64,000 nt of DNA from Hyphomicrobiales bacterium (lineage in GTDB: Bacteria; Pseudomonadota; Alphaproteobacteria; Rhizobiales; Rhizobiaceae), in the NCBI GenBank assembly GCA_900470805.1, contig UCCA01000026.1:53542-117541 (forward strand). Direction: 5' to 3'. The notes below the pieces were generated by a model. That model worked only from the letters and a program-made list of their open reading frames with translations, searched no databases and was not told the origin of the DNA. This document shows, in pieces, positions 8,795 through 17,178 of this stretch. Position numbers and translations under genes: made by a program. Position 1 is the stretch's first letter. The number at the start of each line of letters is the position of its first letter.

Positions 8795-10168
8795 ATGCCA
8801 GTTGTTCTGCGTGTCCTGAGGGCCGTTGCTGTCCTGCTGCTCGTCATCGCCGCCATCGGCGTCGGCTGGCTGTATGTCAGCCCGCCGGAGTTGTTGAGGG
8901 TTGGCGACGGCTATGCGGCAAAGATCGTCTGCTCGAATGTTTTCGTGGCCGGGCGTGATGCGGATATGGTGCTGGCGAAGGACGTGCAGGCGCCGGGCAA
9001 TCCCTTGCTGCGGCTGATCACTGTCGATGTCGATCATGAGCGGAAGCGGGTGACGGCGCGGATTCTCGGTATGTTCGCGGCCAACTACGCCGCCTATCGC
9101 GACGGCTTCGGCTGTGCCAGCGTGCCGGATGGCGATTTCGAGGCGGCGCAACTGGCCGTTCCCGACGCGCAGCAACCCAAGCCTCTGGAAAGCAAGGACA
9201 ACTGGCCGGAAGGGAATGCGGTTGGATCGTTCGCCGATGCGCGCATTGCGGCGCTTCTCGCGCGAGAAGAGCTGACCGGACCTGATATGCGGGCGGTCGT
9301 CGTCGTCCATCGAGGCAGGATCGTCGGGGAGGTTTACGGGGAGGGGTTTGGTCCGCAGACGCCGCTGATCGGATGGTCGATGACGAAGACCGTCAATGCG
9401 GCGGTGGTCGGGCGACTGATGTTATCCGGCAAGATGGCGTTCGAGGATGCGGGCCTGCTGCCGCAGTGGCGGGATGGCCCACGGTCGCGGATCACGCTCG
9501 CGCATCTGTTGGCGATGGAGAGCGGTCTGGGGTTCAACGAGAACTATGGAACCGTGGCGGATGTGACGCGGATGCTCTATCTCGACGCCGACGAGACGGC
9601 GCTTCCGGCCAGCCGGGCGCTTTCGTCCGATCCCGGCACTAAATTCAACTATTCCAGCGGCACCTCGGTGCTGATTTCGCGCATCTGGATGGATAGGATC
9701 GCGGATGCCAGGCAGGCGCTGGATTATCCCCGGCAGGCACTGTTTGCGCCACTCGGGATGTCGAGCGCGGTGCTGGAGGCGGATGCGCGCGGTACTTTCG
9801 CCGGCAGCTCCTATCTCTACGCCACGGCCCGCGACTGGGCACGATTCGGCCAGTTGCTGGTTCAGAACGGCGTGTGGAAAGGCGAGCGTCTGCTGCCGGA
9901 GCATTTCATGCGGATGATGTGGACGCCGACAAAAGCGTCGCGCGGAGCCTATTCGCGCGGTCAGGCCTGGCTCAAGCCCCCCGGCAATGCGGATGCCGGC
10001 ATTCCCGCCGACGCGTTGTGGCTGGAAGGGCATGACGGGCAAAGCATGGCGGTGATACCGTCCGCAGACCTCGTGGTGCTGCGGCTCGGGCTGACGCCGA
10101 GCTGGCTGGGCTACAGGCCGCAGGTTCTGTTGAAGGATGTCATCGAGGTGCTGGAGACCGACAGATAG
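8795..10168 (+). CDS. Serine hydrolase of the beta-lactamase/NylB-like family
   Basis: This 457-residue protein has an N-terminal hydrophobic segment (about residues 9-28, signal anchor or signal peptide) and a penicillin-recognising fold. The nucleophile motif SMTK (GWSMTKTVN) lies near residue 195, a Tyr-based second motif in FNYSSGTS near 290, and a GHDGQ motif near 410 in the third-motif position. This set is typical of 6-aminohexanoate-dimer hydrolase-like esterases and amidases. The substrate cannot be predicted. ATG 8795 is chosen over GTG 8789 because GGAGGGG lies at proper distance only from the ATG. It is divergent from btaA and could share the regulatory region. Confidence 0.85.
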   Translation: MPVVLRVLRAVAVLLLVIAAIGVGWLYVSPPELLRVGDGYAAKIVCSNVFVAGRDADMVLAKDVQAPGNPLLRLITVDVDHERKRVTARILGMFAANYAAYRDGFGCASVPDGDFEAAQLAVPDAQQPKPLESKDNWPEGNAVGSFADARIAALLAREELTGPDMRAVVVVHRGRIVGEVYGEGFGPQTPLIGWSMTKTVNAAVVGRLMLSGKMAFEDAGLLPQWRDGPRSRITLAHLLAMESGLGFNENYGTVADVTRMLYLDADETALPASRALSSDPGTKFNYSSGTSVLISRIWMDRIADARQALDYPRQALFAPLGMSSAVLEADARGTFAGSSYLYATARDWARFGQLLVQNGVWKGERLLPEHFMRMMWTPTKASRGAYSRGQAWLKPPGNADAGIPADALWLEGHDGQSMAVIPSADLVVLRLGLTPSWLGYRPQVLLKDVIEVLETDR

Positions 10169-10190
10169 GCGCGGTCGCCTCCAGTAGAAG

Positions 10191-11105
10191 CTAGTAGTTG
10201 CCGTGGGCGATGTCGTCCATGCCCTTGCGCTTGGCGTCGTAGTAATAGCCGCGCGCATAAAGCCTTACGGCGTTGTCTTCGCTACTGTCCGACACCAGCC
10301 AAGCGCCGCGCAGGTATTTCGCCGCGTACTTGATGTTGGTTTCGGCGTCGAACAGGCCCTCCGGCTGGCCGTCGTAACCCATCGACTTGGCGGTATTGTA
10401 CTTGATCTGCATGAGGCCGAAGTAGCCGCGCTTGTTGTAGGCCTTCGGATTGTAGCGGCTTTCGCGATGGACCACGCGGTGAAGCAGCGATGCCGGGACC
10501 TTGTAGATCTGCGAGTACTTGTCGATGATCTTGGTGATCGCGCTCTTTTCGACCGTCGGTGCGCCGTCATCGTCGTCGTCGCCAAACATCGGCGGTGCAG
10601 CGGGCGGGTCGATCGGGCCTGAGGTGTCGAAGCCGTAGTCCATCATCTGATGCGGCGTCGTGTCGATCGCCGACAGGGCTGCCACCGCATTGTTCTGCGG
10701 GCTGGCGGCGAAGGCGAGTTCGGTCGCCGGCGTGCCGGGACGCGGTGTCGGCACCACAGACTGGATCGCGGTCATCTCGGGCGTCAGCGGGATCTGGCCA
10801 TAGGCGGCCGGCTGGAGCTGAGCTGTCTGTTGAAGCGGATCGGTGCTCGGCATGGCCGCGGTGGCGACAGTCGGCGCCGTCTGGTCGGCACCGGCGATCA
10901 TCTCTGTCACGGGCGCGCCTTCTCCCGCTGGAATGGCCGCGAACATCGCATCTTCGCCGGGCTTCGGGGTCGGAACGACGACCTGTTCGGCCATCAGATC
11001 CGCCTGGGACGTATATTCGACGCTCGAGCAACCAGCGGCCACGCAGCACAGCATCGTCGATACGATGAGGTTGCGTTTCAAGCCGGAAATACCGATCGCT
11101 GCCAT
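10191..11105 (-). CDS. SLT-domain lytic transglycosylase lipoprotein
   Basis: The 304-residue protein has a signal peptide ending in a lipobox-like VAAGC (Cys about 26), a 150-residue low-complexity Pro/Thr/Ala linker, and a C-terminal SLT domain from about residue 190. The catalytic Glu is in HRESRYNPKAYN; GLMQIKYNTAKSMGY and the TNIKYAAKYL motif follow. It should cleave glycan strands from the periplasmic face of the outer membrane. The SLT part resembles that of the protein at 15191-15835, so the two are paralogues. It is convergent with the serine hydrolase, with 22 bases between. Confidence 0.9.
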   Translation of the reverse strand: MAAIGISGLKRNLIVSTMLCCVAAGCSSVEYTSQADLMAEQVVVPTPKPGEDAMFAAIPAGEGAPVTEMIAGADQTAPTVATAAMPSTDPLQQTAQLQPAAYGQIPLTPEMTAIQSVVPTPRPGTPATELAFAASPQNNAVAALSAIDTTPHQMMDYGFDTSGPIDPPAAPPMFGDDDDDGAPTVEKSAITKIIDKYSQIYKVPASLLHRVVHRESRYNPKAYNKRGYFGLMQIKYNTAKSMGYDGQPEGLFDAETNIKYAAKYLRGAWLVSDSSEDNAVRLYARGYYYDAKRKGMDDIAHGNY

Positions 11106-11219
11106 ACTCTCACTTTCGTGAAACGCGCCGCCCCGGCAGCGTTAAAAGTTACCAAAAACCTTAAGCCTTGATCCGCCAATTAACCTATTCGTGGCTTTGC
11201 GGCAACCCAGAGAAAATAT

Positions 11220-11855
11220 CTACGCGGCAATGCGCCTATATCCTGCCGTCACGGCACCGGCGGCAATCAGCAATGTGCCGCCCGTTCTGTTGACCGCGCG
11301 CTGCACGGCGGCCTTGCGAATCAGGCCTCGCGCGGCGTGCGCGGCAAGGGCATAGGTCGAGGCGTTGATCGTGGCGAGCACGAGGAACGTCGCTTCCATC
11401 ACCAACATCTGACCGAAGAAGGGCAGGGCCGGATTGAGGAACTGCGGCACGAAGGCGACGAAGAAGACGATGCTCTTCGGGTTGAGCGCGGTGACGACAT
11501 AAGCGTGCAGGAATATCTTCAGCGATTTCTCTTCCGGCAAGTTGTCGTTGTCGGCCATCGGCCCCGCGATGATCGGCGCGCGCCAGAGCTTGATGCCAAG
11601 CCAGATCAGATAAGCGCCGCCGACCCACTTGAGCACGGTGAACAGCGTTGCGGACGCGGCTAGAAGCGCGCCGAGACCGAACAGCGACGCTGTCATTGCC
11701 GTGAAGTCGCCGAGCGCTACACCGCTCACCGTTGCAAAGGCCGTCTTACGACCGTGACCGAGGGCGTATGATACGACGAGGAGGATCGTCGGTCCCGGTA
11801 TGGCCAGCATAATTGCCGACGCGGCCGCGAAAGCGAGCCAAGCTTCGAGCGACAT
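11220..11855 (-). CDS. LysE/RhtB family amino acid exporter
   Basis: This 211-residue inner-membrane protein has about six hydrophobic segments. The N-terminal AIPGPTILLVVSYALGHGRK is the LysE/RhtB signature (PGP motif followed by a G-rich helix). Members export amino acids or derivatives; which one cannot be predicted. A strong GAGGAGGAG ribosome site precedes ATG 11855. It stands alone between pfp and the SLT lipoprotein, with no adjacent Lrp-type regulator. Confidence 0.93.
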   Translation of the reverse strand: MSLEAWLAFAAASAIMLAIPGPTILLVVSYALGHGRKTAFATVSGVALGDFTAMTASLFGLGALLAASATLFTVLKWVGGAYLIWLGIKLWRAPIIAGPMADNDNLPEEKSLKIFLHAYVVTALNPKSIVFFVAFVPQFLNPALPFFGQMLVMEATFLVLATINASTYALAAHAARGLIRKAAVQRAVNRTGGTLLIAAGAVTAGYRRIAA

Positions 11856-11913
11856 GTATTCTCCTCCTCTTCCTTAGAAAGAAAGCAAAGACATCATATG
11901 CAGCTTGCGTCAA

Positions 11914-13125
11914 TCATGCGCCGCGGTATTTCTGCCCGATCTCGTCCATCACTTCGCCGAACCACTTGACCGACGTGTCGAAGGGCTTACCGCCCTTGAT
12001 GCGTGGGAATTCGATGGTGCGGAGCTTGCCATTCTGGCCCTCGTCGTGGCCGGTGACACCCGAAACCTTGTTGAGCGCGCTTTCGACGGCAAGGTCGGTC
12101 ATGCTCTGGATCAGGCGGAGATCGTCGGCGTTGGCGGGGGCGGAGCGGGCGAAATAGCCTGATTTCTGCACGAGGGAACGCTCGGCATTCAGCAGGCTGG
12201 CGAACTGTTTCTGGAACCAGCCGCCGACGTTGATCGTGTCGATCTTGACGTGGCCGAAGGCATCGCGCTTGACGGTCTCGCCTGCTGCTTCGCGCTCGGC
12301 GACGATGGCGTCGAGGCAGGCCCCTTCGGAGACGAAGACCGTCGCATGGCCGACGCGGTCCATCACGTCCTTCAGGCGGGCCGATTCGGCTTCAAGATCG
12401 AAGACCGTCTCCGGCAGATACACGGCGTCGATGCTCTTCATCTTCGCGTTGGTCAGCAGGCCGTCGACATACTCGTTGTTTCGCGTGCGGCGGAGATAGG
12501 CGCGGGCGGTCGCGGCGGTCAGCCAGCCGCAATGGCGACCCATGACCTCATGGATGATCAGCGTGCGCGGCGCCGCCGTCTGCTCGTTGCTGACATTGTC
12601 GAAGAAATGGGCGCCGACTTCGGCAGCCGTCCAGGCGCCGAGTGACTGCTTGATTGGCACGACATCGTTATCGACGGTCTTCGGCAGGCCGACCACGGTC
12701 AGGTCGTAGCCGTTGGCAGCGAGATAGGCCGCGAGGTCGGCTGCCGTGGTGTTGGTATCGTCGCCGCCGATGGTGTGGAGGATGCTGACGCCGTCGCTGG
12801 CAAGTCGTTCCGCCGCGACTCGAAGCGGGTTCTCACCCTCCTTGACGAGGCCGCGCTTGACGCAGTCGGCCGCGTTGGTCAGCTTGACGCGGCTGTTGCC
12901 GATCGGCGAGCCGCCGTAGCGGTGCAGGAGGTACGCCTTCTCGCGCATTTGCGATGTGATCGAGATGCTGTCGCCAAGCAGAACGCCCTGGTAGCCGGAA
13001 CGGTAGGCGATCAGCTCGATTTCGGGCGCGATGTCCGTATAGCGCTCTATCAGTCCGCCGACTGCCGAGGAGAGACAAGGTGCCAGGCCTCCGGCCGTGA
13101 GCATTGCGACTTTCTTTTTCGGCAT
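11914..13125 (-). CDS. pfp: Pyrophosphate--fructose 6-phosphate 1-phosphotransferase
   Basis: This 403-residue cytosolic enzyme reversibly interconverts fructose 6-phosphate and fructose 1,6-bisphosphate using PPi. Two features mark the PPi type: GGDDT near residues 120-124, where the second Asp blocks ATP binding, and PKTVDND near 148-154 with the catalytic Asp. MGRHCGWL near 200 is the substrate-binding motif. ATG 13125 has a GGAGG site seven bases upstream; a longer start at 13173 is unlikely. Rhizobia usually lack ATP-PFK and rely on the Entner-Doudoroff route, so a gluconeogenic or PPi-balancing role is probable (inference). Confidence 0.93.
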   Translation of the reverse strand: MPKKKVAMLTAGGLAPCLSSAVGGLIERYTDIAPEIELIAYRSGYQGVLLGDSISITSQMREKAYLLHRYGGSPIGNSRVKLTNAADCVKRGLVKEGENPLRVAAERLASDGVSILHTIGGDDTNTTAADLAAYLAANGYDLTVVGLPKTVDNDVVPIKQSLGAWTAAEVGAHFFDNVSNEQTAAPRTLIIHEVMGRHCGWLTAATARAYLRRTRNNEYVDGLLTNAKMKSIDAVYLPETVFDLEAESARLKDVMDRVGHATVFVSEGACLDAIVAEREAAGETVKRDAFGHVKIDTINVGGWFQKQFASLLNAERSLVQKSGYFARSAPANADDLRLIQSMTDLAVESALNKVSGVTGHDEGQNGKLRTIEFPRIKGGKPFDTSVKWFGEVMDEIGQKYRGA

Positions 13126-13461
13126 GGTGCCTCCGCTATCGTCTGGATCGTGGGCTGTTTTCAGTCCAAGCATGGATGCGGCAGGCAGAGATGACTGTAA
13201 AGTGTTGTTTTGATGAAAAATGCGGCTTTTGGCTGCTGAAAATGGCGGAAGGCCGATCTAATCGTTTCAAGCGCGAGCGGCGGTTGAAAGCAACTGTTGA
13301 TATCGTTGGGCGGAGCTACGGGCCGGTCTATTTCGTGCCGTTCACATGCGACCATTACCGAAATGTGAAAGGTGTTTTCAACTCTAAGACCAATCGTGAT
13401 CTTGCAAAGGCAACCTTTATTTGGTCAACGTGTTTTCTCTTTTTGTTGCACGAGAGACCTG
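13126..13461. other. Divergent intergenic region pfp/djlA
   Basis: This stretch must hold the promoters of pfp (minus) and djlA (plus). It is less GC-rich than the genes around it. I see no clear -35/-10 pair, repeat or RNA structure. Frames that cross it lack ribosome sites. Confidence 0.5.
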
Positions 13462-14169
13462 ATGTCCTTCTGGGAAAAACTGCTGAACGCCATTGGCAAC
13501 GCTGCGGGAAATGCGCTTTCCGCCGTGGTCGAGGCTATTCGCACTGTTTTCGAAGGCGATCCGGAGACCCGGCGCAAGGTCGCGTTCTCGGTGGCAATCA
13601 TCGCGCTGTCGGCGAAAATGGCCAAGGCGGATGGAATCGTCAGCGAAAAGGAAGTGAACGCCTTTCGCGAGATTTTCGAGTTTCCGGAGGATCAGGCCGT
13701 CAACGTTGCTCGTCTCTATAATCTGGCACGCCAGGACGTGGCAGGTTACGAGGCCTATGCCGAGCGGCTTTCGACGCTGTGCGTGACCTGCGCCGCCAAT
13801 TGCCCTGTTCTCGAAGAGGTTCTCGACGGTCTGTTCCATATCGCCAAGGCTGATGGCCTCATCCACGAGAAGGAGATGGCGTTCCTGACGCATGTCGCCG
13901 AAATCTTCCAGATGAGCGAAGATCGGTTCGAGCGGATTGCGGCACGGCATGTGTCGATCGGGCACGATCCCTACAAGGTTCTCGGCGTCTCGCCATCCGA
14001 CGATTTCCCGACGATCCGCCGTCGCTACCACGGCCTTGTCCACGAGCATCATCCCGATCGGCTGATCTCGCGCGGCGTGCCGGCGGAATTTCATGCGATT
14101 GCCAATGAACGCATGGCGGCGCTCAATGCCGCCTATGAGGCCATCGAAAAGGAACGCCGGGCCGCATGA
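13462..14169 (+). CDS. djlA: DjlA-like co-chaperone with TerB and J domains
   Basis: The 235-residue protein has an N-terminal hydrophobic/amphipathic segment, a TerB-like helical domain (about residues 30-155, with two acidic stretches AKADGIVSEKE and AKADGLIHEKE) and a C-terminal J domain (about 170-235) carrying the HPD motif in HEHHPDRL. It should stimulate the ATPase of DnaK. E. coli DjlA is membrane-bound; here the N-terminal segment is weakly hydrophobic, so the location is uncertain. ATG 13462 is chosen because MSFWEKL is the usual start. Its TGA overlaps the ATG of the amidase gene (ATGA). Confidence 0.9.
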   Translation: MSFWEKLLNAIGNAAGNALSAVVEAIRTVFEGDPETRRKVAFSVAIIALSAKMAKADGIVSEKEVNAFREIFEFPEDQAVNVARLYNLARQDVAGYEAYAERLSTLCVTCAANCPVLEEVLDGLFHIAKADGLIHEKEMAFLTHVAEIFQMSEDRFERIAARHVSIGHDPYKVLGVSPSDDFPTIRRRYHGLVHEHHPDRLISRGVPAEFHAIANERMAALNAAYEAIEKERRAA

Positions 14170-14930
14170 GCGCCTTTACGGCAGACTACGCCAAGGCCAG
14201 CGTACTGGCATCGCCAAACCATGGCGAGCGTGTCGACGGGCAGAAGCCCGACATGCTGATCCTGCACTACACGGGGATGCCCACCGCCGAGGGCGCGCTG
14301 GAGTGGCTCTGTCGCGAGGAAAGCCAGGTCTCCAGCCACTATTTCGTTCACGAGAACGGCGATGTCGTGCAACTGGTGCCGGAAGCGCGGCGCGCCTGGC
14401 ATGCGGGCAAGAGCGTCTGGCACGGCAATACCGACATCAACTCCGCATCGATCGGCATCGAGATCGCCAATGCCGGTCATCCCGGCGGGCTGCCTCGCTA
14501 CCCACAGATGCAGGTGGATGCGGTGATCGAATTGTGTCGCGACTGCGGCGAACGTTGGTCGATCGCGCCGGAAAGGGTGCTTGCGCACTCGGATGTGGCC
14601 CCGAGACGCAAGCTCGATCCGGGCGAAAACTTCCCATGGGATCTGCTGCATGAAAGAGGTGTTGGACACTGGGTTTCACCGGCGCCGATCACTGGCGGCC
14701 GGTTCTTCCAGCGCGGCGATCAGGGGCAGCCGGTCGAGGCCCTGCAGTCGATGCTGTCGCTCTATGGTTACGGCACTGAGATATCAGGCGAATTTTCCGA
14801 CAAGATGGCTGGGGAAGTCGAGGCGTTCCAGCGCCATTTCCGGCCTGAAAGGGTCGATGGGATCGCCGACTTTTCGACCATCGACACGCTTCACCGCCTG
14901 CTTGCCGCCCTGCCGCGCTACGGTGCCTGA
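14166..14930 (+). CDS. N-acetylmuramoyl-L-alanine amidase (Amidase_2) with peptidoglycan-binding domain
   Basis: This 254-residue enzyme cleaves the amide between MurNAc and L-Ala. The Amidase_2 domain (about residues 20-165) shows zinc-ligand motifs LILHYTGM (first His), the AWHAGKS stretch and AHSDVAPRRKLDPG (second His and Asp region). A PG_binding_1-like domain follows (about 175-250). No signal peptide is visible, so it may act in the cytoplasm on recycled anhydro-muropeptides like AmpD, although the binding domain is more like AmiD. It is translationally coupled to djlA through an ATGA overlap. Confidence 0.9.
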   Translation: MSAFTADYAKASVLASPNHGERVDGQKPDMLILHYTGMPTAEGALEWLCREESQVSSHYFVHENGDVVQLVPEARRAWHAGKSVWHGNTDINSASIGIEIANAGHPGGLPRYPQMQVDAVIELCRDCGERWSIAPERVLAHSDVAPRRKLDPGENFPWDLLHERGVGHWVSPAPITGGRFFQRGDQGQPVEALQSMLSLYGYGTEISGEFSDKMAGEVEAFQRHFRPERVDGIADFSTIDTLHRLLAALPRYGA

Positions 14931-15190
14931 GAGGCGGTCCGCGCAATAGCGAATATCCCTAGATTTTGGGGGTGTGCTGCGCTGCCACATGTTTTCCCTA
15001 TTATCTCCTCAATGCGATGGTCTAACCCCAGTCGCTGAACGGCGATCGTTGCTTAGTTGTGGGCCTGCAACGTCGTCAAATGAAACATAAAAGAATATCC
15101 GCCTAGAAATTAAGTATTATGGCGGAAATGTGCTTTGGTTGGATTTCACCTGAACCAACGCATTTCTTTTGGTCGGAGTACTTCTACTAC

Positions 15191-15835
15191 ATGAGAAAGA
15201 TTATTTCTGCTGCGGTGTGCGCGAGCGCTCTGCTGATGGGATTCAATTGCGCTTTTGCAGGCGATTGGGGCAACAGAGCGCAAACGACAGACAAGACGCC
15301 GATCCTGAAGACCGAGAAGGCCGAGACGTCGAAGACGGCGCCAAAGGTCCGGAAGACTGAAAAGATTCACAAGGCACAGAAGACGCCGAGTGCGCAGAAG
15401 CCTCAGAAGACCGTGGCATTGAAGACCGTCGACAGAACCTCCGGTTTTGCCATGCCTGAGATGCCTGGCAGCAAATACGCAGCGATCATCGTGAAGTATG
15501 CCCGGCAGTATGATGTTCCGATCGAACTTGCACATGCCGTCGTTCGCGTCGAGAGCAACTACAATCCCAACGCACGCGGCAGCGCCGGCGAAATCGGCCT
15601 CATGCAGATCAAGCCCGCCACGGCACGGATGATGGGTTACTCGGGTTCGAGCAAGGGGCTTTTCGATCCTGATACCAACATCAAGTACGGCATGAAGTAT
15701 CTCGCGGCAGCCCACGAGCTCGGCGGCGGCGAAACCTGCGGCACCATTCTCAAGTACAATGCCGGCCATGCGGCGACGCGGATGAACCCGGTTTCCAAGG
15801 CCTATTGCGGCAAGGTCATGGCGATGATCGACTGA
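15191..15835 (+). CDS. Small SLT-domain lytic transglycosylase
   Basis: The 214-residue protein starts MRKIISAAVCASALLMG..., a signal peptide ending near CAFA. A Lys/Thr-rich linker (about residues 35-90, repeated KT/KTE units) leads to an SLT domain (about 95-214) with catalytic Glu in VRVESNYNPNARG, GLMQIKPATARMMGY, the TNIKYGMKYL motif and LKYNAGH. It resembles the C-terminal part of the lipoprotein at 10191-11105. ATG 15191 is preferred because it starts a signal peptide; an upstream in-frame ATG at 15119 would not. The very basic linker may bind anionic wall or membrane polymers (inference). Confidence 0.88.
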   Translation: MRKIISAAVCASALLMGFNCAFAGDWGNRAQTTDKTPILKTEKAETSKTAPKVRKTEKIHKAQKTPSAQKPQKTVALKTVDRTSGFAMPEMPGSKYAAIIVKYARQYDVPIELAHAVVRVESNYNPNARGSAGEIGLMQIKPATARMMGYSGSSKGLFDPDTNIKYGMKYLAAAHELGGGETCGTILKYNAGHAATRMNPVSKAYCGKVMAMID

Positions 15836-15861
15836 TCGGGTTCGAGCGATCGGATCGACTG

Positions 15862-15879
15862 GCCGGGCCGAGGCCCGGC
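15862..15879 (+). terminator. Hairpin after the SLT gene
   Basis: An 8-bp inverted repeat GCCGGGCC/GGCCCGGC with a two-base centre lies 27 bases after the stop. There is no T run, so it is at best a weak or Rho-assisted terminator or an RNA-stabilising hairpin. Confidence 0.4.
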
Positions 15880-15979
15880 GTCCGTAAAACATCTGGTCGC
15901 GGAATCACTTGAACCTCGCACTTAACATTATGATTCAACTTGGTGGTCATGCTATCTCGCCTTGAAAACGAGGTGAGAG

Positions 15980-17167
15980 ATGGCAATCGATTTCAAGGTG
16001 ATCGTGATCGGGCGCGGGATGATGGGCGCGGCTGCGGCCCGCCATCTTTCCGCGATGACCGAAGGTGTGGCACTGGTCGGTCCGCGTGAGCCGGCTGAGC
16101 GCAAAAGCCACCATGGTGTCTTTGCCAGCCACTACGACGAAGCGCGAATTACCCGGACATTCGACGATGACATGGTCTGGGCGACCTTCGCCGGTCGTTC
16201 GCTGGATCGCTACGCGGAGATCGAGGCGAAAAGCGGCATCTCCTTCTTCACGGAGGCCGGATGCCTTTTTGCCGGTCCCGCGCCGCAGCCGGGAGAGGGT
16301 TATCTCGGCCGCGCCATCAATGTTTCCGCCATGCTGGGCGTCGATTTCGAAACGCTGGATGCGCATGGCTTGCGGGTGCGGTTCCCGCAGTTTTCGCTGC
16401 GACCTTCCTTCAACGGCTATTTCGAAAAGCGCCGGGCAGGGCATATCAATCCCCGGGCTCTGGTCCGGGCGCAGGCGTCGCTTGCCGAGGCCGGCGGTGT
16501 CACGCTGATCGATGCGACGGTGACTGGCGTCAGGGATGCTGGCGCTCATGTCGAGGTCACCGCCGGCGACAGGATACTGACGGGCGAGCGCGTGCTGGTG
16601 GCGGCCGGCGGTTTCAGCAATTTCAATGAGCTTCTTCCTGATCCGATCGATATTCGCGTCGCGGCGCGCACGGTCGTGTTCTACGAGCTTGGCGAACGCG
16701 AGATGGCGATCTTCGGCGACATGCCTTCGACTATCGTTTTCGGCGACCGTGACGAGGATCACGTCTACATCCTCCCGCCCGTGCGCTATCCTGACGGCAA
16801 GACCTATCTGAAGCTCGGCGGCGATACCGAGGCGCGGACCTTCGAGACGCTGGAGGATGCCGGCGCGTGGTTTCGCTCGGATGGCGATGCGGCCGAGCGC
16901 GAACTGCTGGTTGCTGCCGCCGACGAACTGATGCCGGATCTCGCCGGCTGCCCGGTGACGACGGCACCCTGCGTTGCGACCTTCACGCCAACTGCCTATC
17001 CCTATGCCGGCTTCACCTCGTCGCCGCGGATCGCAGTGCTGACGGGCGGCAACTTCGTCGCGGCCAAGTCGTCGGACGAACTCGGCCGCCTTGGCGCTGT
17101 CCTGATGACCGAAGGGCGACTTGGCGACTCCGATTTCGGCAACGAACTGACACCGGTTTTTCGATAG
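15980..17167 (+). CDS. FAD-dependent oxidoreductase, DAO family (paralogue 1)
   Basis: This 395-residue flavoenzyme resembles monomeric sarcosine oxidase/N-methyl-amino-acid oxidase. The N-terminal Rossmann motif VIVIGRGMMGAAAARHL binds FAD, the HYDEARITR stretch near residue 55 corresponds to the flavin-attachment/active-site region of the family, and VLTGGNFVAAKSSDELGRLGA near 355 closes the FAD site. It oxidises an amine or N-methyl amino acid; the substrate is unknown. A GAGGTGAGAG site precedes ATG 15980. The next gene, 11 bases downstream, is a full-length paralogue. Confidence 0.88.
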   Translation: MAIDFKVIVIGRGMMGAAAARHLSAMTEGVALVGPREPAERKSHHGVFASHYDEARITRTFDDDMVWATFAGRSLDRYAEIEAKSGISFFTEAGCLFAGPAPQPGEGYLGRAINVSAMLGVDFETLDAHGLRVRFPQFSLRPSFNGYFEKRRAGHINPRALVRAQASLAEAGGVTLIDATVTGVRDAGAHVEVTAGDRILTGERVLVAAGGFSNFNELLPDPIDIRVAARTVVFYELGEREMAIFGDMPSTIVFGDRDEDHVYILPPVRYPDGKTYLKLGGDTEARTFETLEDAGAWFRSDGDAAERELLVAAADELMPDLAGCPVTTAPCVATFTPTAYPYAGFTSSPRIAVLTGGNFVAAKSSDELGRLGAVLMTEGRLGDSDFGNELTPVFR

Positions 17168-17178
17168 GTGAGATGATC

